Below are positions 25,713 through 34,863 of a DNA stretch of 50,216 nucleotides, piece after piece (positions within the stretch are counted from its first letter, which is position 1; every line of letters begins with the position of its first letter). Below the pieces are notes generated by a model that saw nothing but the letters and a program-made list of their open reading frames with translations, had not been told where the DNA came from and did not search any database. Made by a program: the position numbers and the translations under genes. The DNA comes from JAHDHW01 sp964551455 (GTDB lineage: Bacteria; Bacteroidota; Bacteroidia; Chitinophagales; Saprospiraceae): the NCBI GenBank assembly GCA_964551455.1, contig CAZKDA010000004.1:1-50216 (forward strand). Direction: 5' to 3'.

Positions 25713-28700
25713 ATGAGAAAATGGATGGTGCTATCATTGTTTTGTTATTCATTTTACTTAACTGCGCAGGTAGATTCGACAGTGGTTATTTCGCAGGTGG
25801 ATTCCCTGTTCAAAGCCGCTCGAAATTATCAGAATGTCTCACAGTTTTCTGAAGCGCTCAAGACCGTTACGGAAGCAAAATCACGCACCGAAGGATATTT
25901 TGGAAAACAGCATTCGGCATATATTGAAGCTTGTAGCATCGAGTCTCAATGCCATTGGCGTATGGGCAACTATCCCCTTGCACTTGCTTCCTGCGATGAA
26001 GGAATAGCTTTGCAAGTCGAAGCCTGGGGTAAGGATAATGCAGTTTACAGCGATTTTCTGCATCTGCGGGGAACACTTCATTTGGAAATGTCGAATTATC
26101 AAACAGCCATAAACGATTTTAATGACTGCCTGCCTATCCGCGAAAAGCATTATGGAAAAAGCAGCGCCAAATACGCAATGAGCCTGAACAACCTCGGCAA
26201 TACTTACAGTAATGCAGGTGAACTTGATTTGTCTAAAAAAGCGCATCTGGAAGCAAAACAGATCAGAGAAAAAGTTATTGGTGTCGAAACTATCGACTAT
26301 GCTATGAGTCTTGCAAATCTCGGGCGTCTTAGTCTTCAGATAGGAGAGGTTGAAAGCAGTGTCGGTTTGCTTACAGAGGCAATGGTCATCGTGGAAAAAA
26401 CGAAAGGCAAGGATCATTACTTAATGATTATGTCGGTGGCTAACTTGGCCATAGCTTATACAGAATTAGGGTTTTATGGAAAGGCAGAGACAACATTCAA
26501 CCAGGCGTTAGCATTGTGTNNNNNNNNNNGGGATGGAGCATCCCCATTATGCTTTTATACTTCATGATTTAGGTTCTTTTTACCTTTTGCTGGGATTATT
26601 AGATAAGGCTCGTGAGTGTTTTCTCAAATCGCTGGACATCAAAAGCAAAACTTTGGGAGAAGAGCACAGATTTACTTTGGCCACATGGGGAAACCTGGCT
26701 CGAATTTTCCAGGAAACCAGCGAACTGGAACAGGCTGCTTCCATTTATCTCAACTTGATCGGCATTTACCAAAAAAACAACCAGACAAAACTACGCGAAA
26801 ATCTGACCAGCCTTAATAACCTCGCCAATATATATCTGGCAATTGGCGACATTACCCTGGCTGACTCCCTTCACAACGTGGTGCTTGATCTTCGAAGAAC
26901 AGATTTAGGTTCCGATCATCCTGATTGCGCCAACAGCCTCCAGGGTATCGCTCAATGTCAACGAAAGCAGGGTAACTCGCAGGAGGCGATATCAAATGCT
27001 ACCCAGGCACAGAACATTTATAAAAATACTTATGGCAACCACAACCTACTCACCATTAGCAGTCACAAGCAACTTGCTGAAATTCATTGGGATTTTGAGC
27101 AGCCAACGCCCTTACTCCAGGAATCCGGTGTATTCAGGAAATTACTTACAGAGCATCTTTTCCAGGCAGCCCGTCATCTCAGTGCCAATGAGTTACAGCT
27201 AATAATGCCAGGCCACCTTAATGAGTTGGACTTCGTCCAGTCAGCCCGAATAAAGTTTGGGCAAAATTTGCCTGAACAATTAGAAGAAGCCTACGACGAT
27301 GCGCTTATCTTCAAAGGCATGTTGTTGGAAAATGCCATTGAACTGGAAACCGCAATGATCGAAGCTCCTGATGCTTTGCGTAAAATCTATCTTGACTGGA
27401 AAGCCCTGCAACGTCGACTTGCAGAAAAATATACACAGCCATTGACCAGTCGGTCAGGCACCAAAGAGTTAGAACAACGTGCGGAATTACTTGAAAAGGA
27501 ACTGTTACAAAGCGTTGCTTTCCGTTCGGTTAACGAAATGGTTAGCTGGCAGCAAGTACAATCTCAGCTTGCTGCCACCGATGCTGCCATCGAATTTATC
27601 CATTTCAACTACAAAAATCCCTACGACACCGATTCTGTTTTTTATGTCGCGCTCTTACTCCGCCCGGGTTGGAATACTCCGCATTGGGTTACACTTTTTG
27701 AAGAAAAAACCCTGTTGCCATTGCTCGAAACTAACCATGCCCGTCGGATTGATTATGTTACTCAATTATTCGACAATCAGCATGGAACATCACTCTACAA
27801 GTTGATCTGGCAATCGCTTGAACCGCATCTCGAAGGTGTGGATCGCATCTATTTTTCTCCCACAGGCATTCTGCACCGCATCCCGTTAGCTGCGATTAGG
27901 GTGAGTGAAAATGAAACCCTTTGCGATCGGTATGCACTACATCAGTTGGGCAGCACCCGTCAATTAGCTTATGGTACCAAAAGTCCGGATCACCGTATAA
28001 ATTCTAAACCGGCTTTGGCAAACGGCAACGATCAAACCGCCCTGATCTTTGGAGGCATCGTTTATGAAATGGACAGCACGGCAATTGCATCTTCCAATGA
28101 TCTGCTGACGGTGCGGCAAAAAGTTGGGGATGATGTTTTTTCTGAAAGCACCCGTTCACTCGCTCGCGGCGGAAAGTCATGGAAATACCTGCCCTGGACA
28201 GAAGTGGAAGCGAAAATACTCGCCGCCATTTTTAAAAACGAAGGCTTGGCTAGCAAACTTCAACTCGGCCATGCTGCAACGGAGGAACTTTTCTACACCA
28301 TTGGCGCTACCGACTCTTCTCCACAGGTACTCCACATTGCAACACACGGATATTTTTACCCGGACCCCGGCAAAAAGTCAAGCAATGAAATCGCGACAAT
28401 TGAAAATGAACCCGTTTTCAAAATTTCGGAGCATCCCATGATCCGTTCCGGCCTCATCCTCGCTGGCGCCAACCACGCGTGGACTGGGGGGCAGCCACTG
28501 GAAAATCTGGCAGATGGCATCCTCACTGCCTACGAAGTCAGCCAGATGCACTTACGGGAAACGGAACTCGTAGTACTCTCCGCCTGTGAGACCGGTCTGG
28601 GTGACATCAAAGGCAACGAGGGCGTCTATGGCCTCCAGCGGGCATTCAAAATCGCCGGAGTGCGCTATGTGCTGATGAGCCTGTGGCAAGTGCCTGATTT

Positions 28701-28848
28701 TGCGACCCAGGATTTGATGACGGCATTTTATACTCTCTGGCTGTCGGAGAAAATCTCTATCCCCGACGCTTTCCACAAAGCACAACAGCAGGTGAAGGCG
28801 AAGCGGCCGGAACCCTATTACTGGGCAGGATTTGTGTTGGTGGAGTGA
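25713..28848 (+). CDS. TPR-CHAT protein (caspase-like protease), split by an assembly gap
   Basis: About 1045 aa. An N-terminal signal-like segment (MVLSLFCYSFYLTAQ) is followed by a series of 42-residue TPR units to about residue 500, then a linker and a C-terminal CHAT domain. Catalytic residues are visible: His in VLHIATHGYF (codon at 28345) and Cys in VVLSACETGLG (codon at 28585), the clan CD dyad of caspase-like proteases. The last part ends in the typical SLWQVPDFATQDLMTAFY and ALHKAQQ-like segment. Ten Ns interrupt the gene; both flanks are open and end at codon boundaries. CHAT proteins are known effectors in defence and cell-death systems, and TPRs often bind partners. The signal-like start suggests export or membrane attachment. 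Confidence 0.88.
26520..26529. other. Assembly gap (10 N) inside a TPR repeat
   Basis: The Ns are a placeholder. Left of the gap a codon ends exactly at 26519 and right of it a codon starts at 26530, but the two frames differ by one, so 10 cannot be the real length. In the preceding TPR the residues between ALALC-type and G(M/K)(E/D)H-type positions number four (EKTK), so the simplest fill is 12 nt. If repeat units were collapsed the gap could be 12 plus multiples of 126 nt. Confidence 0.9.
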
Positions 28849-28927
28849 AATATATTGAAAAATCATTTACCTGTTTTCAGATTCGTACATTTTATTGCCG
28901 AAGCAATGAGCTTTAATTTTTGCGACG

Positions 28928-30253
28928 ATGGAAACCTTTCAAAAATCCATTTTTACTCCGGTTCCGGATAAGATTCGAAACCGTCTAATGACTCAACTTC
29001 GGATATTAAACAGTCGGAGGATATATGCGCTTTCCCTTATCGGTTTGTTTTTCTTTTTCCTTTTTCTCTGCTTGGATTATATTCGTTATAGCAGCGGCAG
29101 CATTCAACCCGGAACCCTGCATTTTTATTTGTGGATCAATCACCTTTGTTTTCTCCTTTTTATCTTTCCGGTTATAACTATCCGTTTAAATAAAGAAGAT
29201 TTTGCTGTCGGGCAATTCAAATATGGCAGATTTTTTATCTACACCTGGACGCTGTTTTTAGGGGTCATTCAGATCAGTATGGCAATACTAAGTGTGATGG
29301 ACAGAGGGACCCTGTCGATGTACTTCATTTACATTATCATCGCCAACTTCGGGCTTATCATGGTGCACTGGGACAGGATTTTGCTCAACCTCGCCAGTTT
29401 TTTCATCATCATTTTGGCCGTTATGCTGAATTTTCACCAGGATCTGGAATCGCTTTTTATCTATTTTTTGGAGGCCATTGGCGTGACTTTGATGTCTTTT
29501 ATTGTTTCTACCAAAATATTCAATGACTATGTTTACAGTACCCTCATGGACAATTTGCTTGACGCAAAGGGCAAAAAAATAAAAAAGGAAAAAAAGCGGG
29601 CCGATAAATTATTGCACAATATTTTGCCAAGAGAAATAGCTACGGAATTGAAAACCAGGGGAGTAGTCAAACCTCGCCATTTCAGCAGCGCTACTGTAAT
29701 GATGATTGATTTTGTGGGATTCAGCAAAATCAGCAAATCACTTACTCCGGAACAGCTTATCGCCGATCTCGATATATGTTTTAAAAAATTTGACTGTATT
29801 TCAGCGAATCATAACCTGGAAAAGATAAAAACCATCGGCGATGCTTACCTGTGTGTTGGCGGTGTTCCGGAGAGCAATACCACCCATCCGGTCGATTGCA
29901 TTGAGGCAGCCATCGAGATCATCGCTTTTTTAGAAGCGTGGAAAGCGGAAAAGATTTTATCAAGGGAGTCCTTTTTTGAGTGTAGAATAGGCATCCATAC
30001 CGGGCCGCTGGTAGCCGGTGTAGTAGGTGACAAAAAATTCGCCTTCGATGTCTGGGGAGATACCGTCAATATCACCGCCAGGATCGAATCTGCCAGCGAA
30101 CCTGGAAAGATCAATATTTCTGAAACAACTTATGAATTGATCAAACAGAAATACGAATGTATTCCCCGTGGGAAAATTGAGATCAAAAACCTCCAGTCCA
30201 TTGATATGTACTTTGTAAGCGGATTAGATCACACCAACAACTTTTCTCAATAA
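28928..30253 (+). CDS. Class III adenylate cyclase with six membrane helices
   Basis: 441 aa. Six hydrophobic segments occupy about 32-195, followed by a basic coiled-coil signalling helix (KKIKKEKKRADKLLHNILPR) and a catalytic domain from about 245. Metal-binding Asp lies in VMMIDFVGFSKI (about 260) and KTIGDAYLCVGG (about 305). The substrate-choice Lys in KIKTIGD and Asp in FDVWGDTVN point to ATP rather than GTP, and the transition-state Asn/Arg are present in VNITARIES. It should make cAMP at the inner membrane, perhaps in response to a membrane signal. It follows the CHAT gene by 79 nt on the same strand. Confidence 0.9.
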   Translation: METFQKSIFTPVPDKIRNRLMTQLRILNSRRIYALSLIGLFFFFLFLCLDYIRYSSGSIQPGTLHFYLWINHLCFLLFIFPVITIRLNKEDFAVGQFKYGRFFIYTWTLFLGVIQISMAILSVMDRGTLSMYFIYIIIANFGLIMVHWDRILLNLASFFIIILAVMLNFHQDLESLFIYFLEAIGVTLMSFIVSTKIFNDYVYSTLMDNLLDAKGKKIKKEKKRADKLLHNILPREIATELKTRGVVKPRHFSSATVMMIDFVGFSKISKSLTPEQLIADLDICFKKFDCISANHNLEKIKTIGDAYLCVGGVPESNTTHPVDCIEAAIEIIAFLEAWKAEKILSRESFFECRIGIHTGPLVAGVVGDKKFAFDVWGDTVNITARIESASEPGKINISETTYELIKQKYECIPRGKIEIKNLQSIDMYFVSGLDHTNNFSQ

Positions 30254-30430
30254 TTTTTAAGCGATCCATTTACCTTTTTAATATCCTTTTACATAGAGAT
30301 TAGATAAGGAATTTGTCCATATCAGTCGGGAAGAAAGCCTGCATTTTGATAATTGATCTGGCGTACGATACAGGCTGCTGTAAAAATCATACTACAACCC
30401 ATTTTCAAGTACACAAGTCATACTTAGTGA

Positions 30431-30480
30431 TTATTGATATTAGCGAAATAAAAATACAAGGCTGGCAAACTTTACTACAT
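30431..30480 (+). promoter_or_regulatory. Conserved 50-bp block X, copy 1 (upstream of secreted repeat protein)
   Basis: TTATTGATATTAGCGAAATA followed by AAAATACAAGGCTGGCAAAC and TTTACTACAT aligns without gaps to 33311-33360 (40 of 50 positions identical by my count). Copy 1 lies about 70-120 nt before the start codon of the 854-aa gene. The block has no coding sense. It may be a promoter or an activator site shared by these genes. Confidence 0.55.
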
Positions 30481-30511
30481 TATTGCAGAAAAGCAATCAC
30501 AATTTGCCAGG

Positions 30512-30540
30512 GGATACAATTTTTTAACCTCTAAAAAAAC
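30512..30540 (+). promoter_or_regulatory. Conserved leader block Y, copy 1
   Basis: GGATACAATTTTTTAACCTC followed by TAAAAAAAC, ending 8 nt before the ATG. Related blocks lie at 33257-33289 and 34825-34854. The A/T-rich, Shine-Dalgarno-free form fits a Bacteroidota translation leader. Confidence 0.5.
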
Positions 30541-30548
30541 AATCTATT

Positions 30549-33113
30549 ATGAAAGCAATTTTATGTTTTTTCTTCTTTCTCACCATTTCTGTCAAAATCT
30601 TTGCTTTTGAAAAGGCAACGAGCTATTTAAAGCCTGAACACAATCTATCAAGCACACAAGTAGCCGATGTCGATGTCAGCACTGTAGCAGTGGCAGCAGG
30701 TGACATTTTCCAGGGGCCATCCAATTATGTAGCGTATATCATGCGAGTGGATGTTTCTACTACTTCTGCTCATTTGTCCAGCCTGTCTATGGTGACATCG
30801 GGCACTTATGACGCAGATGACATCACTGCATTCAGGCTTTTTCGCAATGCGAATCCAACTTTAACCGGAGCGACATTATTGGCAACAGACGGCACCACTG
30901 GCGGAAGTGGTGAAACCGTATCGTTTTCCACAAACTATACCTTTACGATCGGAACTCATTACCTGATTATATCAATCGGCCTAAGTAATAGTGCCACTGA
31001 TGAAAATACGGTTCATCTGGACGGTGAGGCAAACCCGGCAGCCCTTACCTTTTCAACAGCGCCCAACGTTACCGACAACCAAAGTAATGAAGCGGGTGTG
31101 CAAACCATACAGGCTTCGGATATAACCTTGTCAACTGAACCGGTAGCCCCAGCTGATATTTTTCAAGGGCCATCCAATTATGCAGCGTATATCATACGAG
31201 TGGATGTTTCCACTACTTCTGCTCATTTGTCCAGTCTATCGATGGTGACATCGGGCACTTATGACGCAGATGACATCAATGCATTCAGGCTTTTTCGCAA
31301 TACGAATCCTACTTTAACCGGAGCGACATTATTGGCAACAGACGGCACCACTGGCGGAAGTGGTGAAACCGTATCGTTTTCCACAAACTATACCTTTACG
31401 ATCGGAACTCATTACCTGATTATATCAATCGGCCTAAGTAATAGTGCCACTGATGAAAATACGGTTCATCTGGACGGTGAGGCAAACCCGGCAGCCCTTA
31501 CCTTTTCAACAGCGCCCAACGTTACCGACAACCAAAGTAATGAAGCGGGTGTGCAAACCATACAGGCTTCGGATATAACCTTGTCAACTGAACCGGTAGC
31601 CGCCGGTAATTTTCCACAAGGGACTTTTAATGTCTTGGGGTATACGTTGAGGGTAGATGCTTCCACCACTTCTGCTCATTTATCCAGTCTGTTAATGATG
31701 ACATCAGGTACTTATGACAGCGATGATATCACTGCATTCAGGCTTTTCCGCAATGCGAATCCTACTTTAACAGGGGCGACATTATTGGCAACAGATGGCA
31801 CCACTGGCGGAAGTGGAGAAACAGTGTCGTTTTCAACAAACTATACCTTTGCAATTGGAACTCATTACCTGATTATCACTGCGAATTTCAATAGTACTGC
31901 CACCGATGGCAATACCATCCACTTCGACGGCATGTCAAATCCGGCAGCCCTTACGTTTACAACAGCCCCAAACATAACCGATGGCCAAACCAATAATGCA
32001 GGCGTACAAACAATCGGCTTTCCGTGGTACCTGGATGAAGACGGGGACAGCTATGGCGATCCCGGAACACTCGTTTATGCAAGTATCCAACCTCTGGATC
32101 ATGTATCCGTTGCAGGTGATTGCGACGACAACAACGCCGCCATAAACTCGGGTGCAGAAGAAATCTGCGATGGAATCGACAACAACTGCGATAATTTTGT
32201 TGATGAAGGCTTCGACCAGGACAACGACGGCTGGACTTCCTGCGCCGGTGATTGCGACGACAACAACGCCGCCATAAACCCAGGCGCAGAAGAAGTCTGC
32301 GGTGGTATTGACTACAACTGCGATGGCGTTATCGAAGAATTCCCAGACTCAGATAATGACGGCGTATGTGATAACTTTGATAATTGTCCTTTCAATTACA
32401 ATCCTGACCAAATGGATAGTGACTATAACGGGATCGGTGATGTTTGTGATATTCCTGAAGGAGAAGATAGCGATGGTGATGACATCCCCGATGCGACGGA
32501 TAATTGTATTACAGTTCCAAATCCGGATCAATCCGATACAGATTGCGATGGCGTGGGGGATGTCTGTGATATTTGTGAAGGAGGAGATGATTCCATAGAT
32601 CACAACGGAGATAATATTCCAGATTGCAGCCAATTGTTGAATTATAATGAGTATAGCCCGGAATGGCACTGTGGGAACAACAAAATTTACATTTGCCACT
32701 TTGCCAATAACCAAACGCTATGTATCAACAAAAATGCCTTGCCTGCTCATTTCAATCACGGGGATAACGTAGGCCCCTGTTTTTCATGCAGTGGTAATGA
32801 AGCGCTTGGCTTATCTGGTGATCCCGATACTGAGGAAGCCATTTTACATTCGGTTTTTGAGGTGTATCCAACTCCTGCAACCACAGGTACTGAAATCAAT
32901 ATCCATTTTGAAGGGCCCCATTTTGAAAGCGCTTCATGCAAAGTATTTAACTTCATTGGAGAGCAGGTGGCTGAACTTTCATGGTCGTCGAATTCCACGC
33001 ATGAGGTCAGATGGATATGGAACACGACGGATCAGCAACCGGGAGTTTATTTCATTCAGCTCAGGGCAGATGACCAGCTTATGCTAAAAAAGATAATGCT
33101 GTTTAATCATTGA
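30549..33113 (+). CDS. Secreted T9SS cargo with long tandem repeats and metal-binding motifs
   Basis: 854 aa. Signal peptide KAILCFFFFLTISVKIFAF. Residues about 35-490 are three repeats of 151 residues, all beta-rich and Ser/Thr-rich (ISLGN-like phrase ISIGLSNSATDENTVHLDGE); copies 1 and 2 are nearly identical at DNA level. After that come two DCDDNNAAINPGAEE-type motifs with paired cysteines (about 520-595), as in MopE-like metal-binding repeats, and Asp-rich thrombospondin type 3-like repeats (DSDNDGVCDNFDNCPFNYNP, DSDYNGIGDVCD) that bind calcium. The last 85 residues are a T9SS sorting domain (YPTPATTGTEINIHFEG to LKKIMLFNH). A surface or matrix protein; the ligand is unknown. Confidence 0.85.
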   Translation: MKAILCFFFFLTISVKIFAFEKATSYLKPEHNLSSTQVADVDVSTVAVAAGDIFQGPSNYVAYIMRVDVSTTSAHLSSLSMVTSGTYDADDITAFRLFRNANPTLTGATLLATDGTTGGSGETVSFSTNYTFTIGTHYLIISIGLSNSATDENTVHLDGEANPAALTFSTAPNVTDNQSNEAGVQTIQASDITLSTEPVAPADIFQGPSNYAAYIIRVDVSTTSAHLSSLSMVTSGTYDADDINAFRLFRNTNPTLTGATLLATDGTTGGSGETVSFSTNYTFTIGTHYLIISIGLSNSATDENTVHLDGEANPAALTFSTAPNVTDNQSNEAGVQTIQASDITLSTEPVAAGNFPQGTFNVLGYTLRVDASTTSAHLSSLLMMTSGTYDSDDITAFRLFRNANPTLTGATLLATDGTTGGSGETVSFSTNYTFAIGTHYLIITANFNSTATDGNTIHFDGMSNPAALTFTTAPNITDGQTNNAGVQTIGFPWYLDEDGDSYGDPGTLVYASIQPLDHVSVAGDCDDNNAAINSGAEEICDGIDNNCDNFVDEGFDQDNDGWTSCAGDCDDNNAAINPGAEEVCGGIDYNCDGVIEEFPDSDNDGVCDNFDNCPFNYNPDQMDSDYNGIGDVCDIPEGEDSDGDDIPDATDNCITVPNPDQSDTDCDGVGDVCDICEGGDDSIDHNGDNIPDCSQLLNYNEYSPEWHCGNNKIYICHFANNQTLCINKNALPAHFNHGDNVGPCFSCSGNEALGLSGDPDTEEAILHSVFEVYPTPATTGTEINIHFEGPHFESASCKVFNFIGEQVAELSWSSNSTHEVRWIWNTTDQQPGVYFIQLRADDQLMLKKIMLFNH
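30690..31600 (+). repeat. Tandem 453-bp repeat, nearly identical copies 1 and 2
   Basis: The same DNA recurs with a 453-bp period; for example GGCAAACCCGGCAGCCCTTA lies at 31028 and again at 31481. A stretch of roughly 280 bp (30870-31148 and 31323-31601) shows no differences I could find. The third unit (from about 31600) is clearly diverged. Recent duplication or gene conversion inside the gene is implied. The unit is 151 codons, so it adds a whole repeat without frameshift. Confidence 0.85.
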
Positions 33114-33256
33114 TGTTTTTTTTAAAAGCGATTCAGGTATGATTTCCGGCGGCAGTTCAGCTGCCGGAAATCCTTGTCAGCTTTATAAATCTGCAACCTC
33201 ATAAGGAAAATTTTACACGACCACCATTTACTTTTTCCTCTTTACCTGCATTAGAA

Positions 33257-33289
33257 GGATAGAACAATTTTTCATAACCTAAAAAAAAG
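33257..33289 (+). promoter_or_regulatory. Conserved leader block Y, copy 2
   Basis: GGATAGAACAATTTTTCATA followed by ACCTAAAAAAAAG. It is nearly the same as 34825-34854, but lies about 200 nt before the next ATG instead of next to it. Confidence 0.45.
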
Positions 33290-33310
33290 TACAATAGTCC
33301 GAGTACACAT

Positions 33311-33360
33311 TTATCAATATTAGCGAAATTGAAATTTAAGGATTGCAAATTTTACTTCAT
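33311..33360 (+). promoter_or_regulatory. Conserved 50-bp block X, copy 2
   Basis: TTATCAATATTAGCGAAATT followed by GAAATTTAAGGATTGCAAAT and TTTACTTCAT; aligned with 30431-30480. It lies about 130 nt before the start of the 414-aa beta-propeller gene. Confidence 0.55.
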
Positions 33361-33492
33361 AATTATGAGCATCTTAAAAGACTGGCCAAGTAACAAAAAC
33401 AAACATTGACAATTACAATTCCCAATATTAATCCAAATCAACAACCCGGATGCAAGTTGCAGGTATGACCTGAATCCACAAAAACAAAAACA

Positions 33493-34737
33493 ATGAAAAA
33501 ATCACTTTTTACAGCTTTTGCTACATTCCCTTTTTCAAAATCATTCCTCTGCGCTGCGGTTATGTTTTCAATAAGCGCTTCATTTGCCCAAGCCCCCCAC
33601 ATAGAATGGCAGAAAGCCCTTGGAGGATCGAGTTCGGATGTTGCATCCTCTATACAGCAAACCGCCGATGGAGGGTACATTGTCGCAGGATATTCCTATT
33701 CAAACGATGGCGATGTAACCGGCAACCATGGCCAAAATGATTACTGGATAGTGAAATTAGACGGCAACGGAAATACTCAATGGCAGAAAGCTCTCGGAGG
33801 ATCAAGTGGGGACGAGGCACAATCCATACAGCAAACCGCTGATGGAGGATACATTGTCGCGGGACTTTCCTGGTCAAACAGCGGCGATGTAATCGGTAAT
33901 CACGGTATTTCGGATTACTGGGTAGTAAAATTAGACGGCAACGGAAATATTCAATGGCAGAAAGCGCTCGGAGGATCAGGTTATGACAAGGCAACTTCGA
34001 TACAGCAAACCGCCGATGGAGGGTACATTGTTGTAGGTGAGACCTATTCAAACGATGGCGATGTAACGGGCTACCATGGTGGCGGGGATTACTGGGTAAT
34101 GAAATTAGACGACAGCGGAAATATCCAATGGCAAAAATCCCTCGGAGGATCAAATTTGGACGTGGCAACTTCCATACAGCAAACCGCCGATGAAGGATAC
34201 ATTGTCGCAGGATATTCCTATTCAAACGATGGCGATGTATCCGGCAATCATGGTGATGGAGATTTCTGGGTAGTGAAATTAGCCGGCAACGGAAATATTC
34301 AATGGCAGAAAGTACTCGGAGGATCATATTTAGACAAGGCATATTCCATACAACAAACCGCCGATGGAGAGTACATTGTTGCGGGTGAGTCCTTATCAAC
34401 CGATGGCGATGTAACGGGCAATCACGGTAGCTTGGATTATTGGGTAGTGAAATTAGCCGACACCATCTCCGGCACGAAAAACATAGATTTTACTGGAAAT
34501 GTAGCTATTTATCCCAATCCCACTGCTCAGGAACTGACCATTGATCTCACCGGCTCGGAATTTAGCGCCGCAGGAACGGTTGTCACCCTGTTCGACATAC
34601 AGGGCAGGAAAGCGCTTGAAAAGGAAATAACAAACTTCATCAGCACGGTGGATGTAGGGCGCTTAGAGAAAGGCATGTATTTTCTGAGGGTGGAAAACAA
34701 AGAAAGATACGTCGTAAACAAGGTGGTTATTGATTAA
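33493..34737 (+). CDS. Secreted beta-propeller-like repeat protein with T9SS sorting domain
   Basis: 414 aa. Signal peptide with SISASFAQ cleavage. Five repeats of 58 residues follow, each with WQKALGG at the start, SIQQTADGGYIVAGYS in the middle and DYWVVKLDGNGN at the end; this is an SBBP/kelch-like blade. The C-terminal 80 residues are a T9SS type A sorting domain (VAIYPNPTAQELTIDL to VVNKVVID). Blades are highly alike at DNA level (174-bp period), which also creates long antisense open frames. A surface protein of unknown ligand. Confidence 0.85.
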   Translation: MKKSLFTAFATFPFSKSFLCAAVMFSISASFAQAPHIEWQKALGGSSSDVASSIQQTADGGYIVAGYSYSNDGDVTGNHGQNDYWIVKLDGNGNTQWQKALGGSSGDEAQSIQQTADGGYIVAGLSWSNSGDVIGNHGISDYWVVKLDGNGNIQWQKALGGSGYDKATSIQQTADGGYIVVGETYSNDGDVTGYHGGGDYWVMKLDDSGNIQWQKSLGGSNLDVATSIQQTADEGYIVAGYSYSNDGDVSGNHGDGDFWVVKLAGNGNIQWQKVLGGSYLDKAYSIQQTADGEYIVAGESLSTDGDVTGNHGSLDYWVVKLADTISGTKNIDFTGNVAIYPNPTAQELTIDLTGSEFSAAGTVVTLFDIQGRKALEKEITNFISTVDVGRLEKGMYFLRVENKERYVVNKVVID

Positions 34738-34790
34738 GGCGCGGGCAAGTTCCGGCTCCGACCTGTCGGATCGGGGCAGTTAGCGTATTG

Positions 34791-34813
34791 AGTTTAAGCA
34801 ACATGCTTAAACT
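34791..34813. repeat. Perfect 9-bp inverted repeat in the leader of the barrel gene
   Basis: GTTTAAGCA (34792-34800) and TGCTTAAAC (34804-34812) form a perfect palindrome with a 3-nt loop, about 50 nt before the ATG. A GC-rich hairpin CCGACCTGTCGG lies at 34758-34769. There is no T run after it, so an operator or a structured leader is possible. Confidence 0.4.
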
Positions 34814-34824
34814 ATCGGGGGGAA

Positions 34825-34854
34825 GGATAGAACAATTTTTTTTAAACCTAAAAC
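34825..34854 (+). promoter_or_regulatory. Conserved leader block Y, copy 3
   Basis: GGATAGAACAATTTTTTTTA followed by AACCTAAAAC, ending 9 nt before the ATG of the barrel gene. Confidence 0.5.
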
Positions 34855-34863
34855 ACCAAATTC

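Larger units (their letters stand above)
33114..33492. other. 379-bp intergenic region with two shared blocks
   Basis: It starts with a strong hairpin after the stop of the repeat gene, GATTTCCGGCGGCAG/CTGCCGGAAATC (33141-33172), which lacks a T run and may stabilise the mRNA end. Leader block Y (33257-33289) and block X (33311-33360) follow, in the reverse order to their arrangement before the 854-aa gene. No reading frame starts just after block Y here, so these may be the remains of a duplicated upstream region. The right third shows nothing special. Confidence 0.5.

Noticed and set aside
25713..26567. Two separate genes on either side of the N gap
   Set aside because: Both flanks are open and in the same 42-residue TPR register, so it is one gene with an unsequenced piece.
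30690..32030. Repeats considered as a CRISPR array
   Set aside because: The unit is 453 bp, coding and without unique spacers.
33141..33172. Hairpin considered as a rho-independent terminator
   Set aside because: The stem is strong but no T run follows it.
33650..34399. 249-aa open frame antisense to the beta-propeller gene
   Set aside because: It is an artefact of the 174-bp in-frame repeats; the + strand frame has a signal peptide and a sorting domain.
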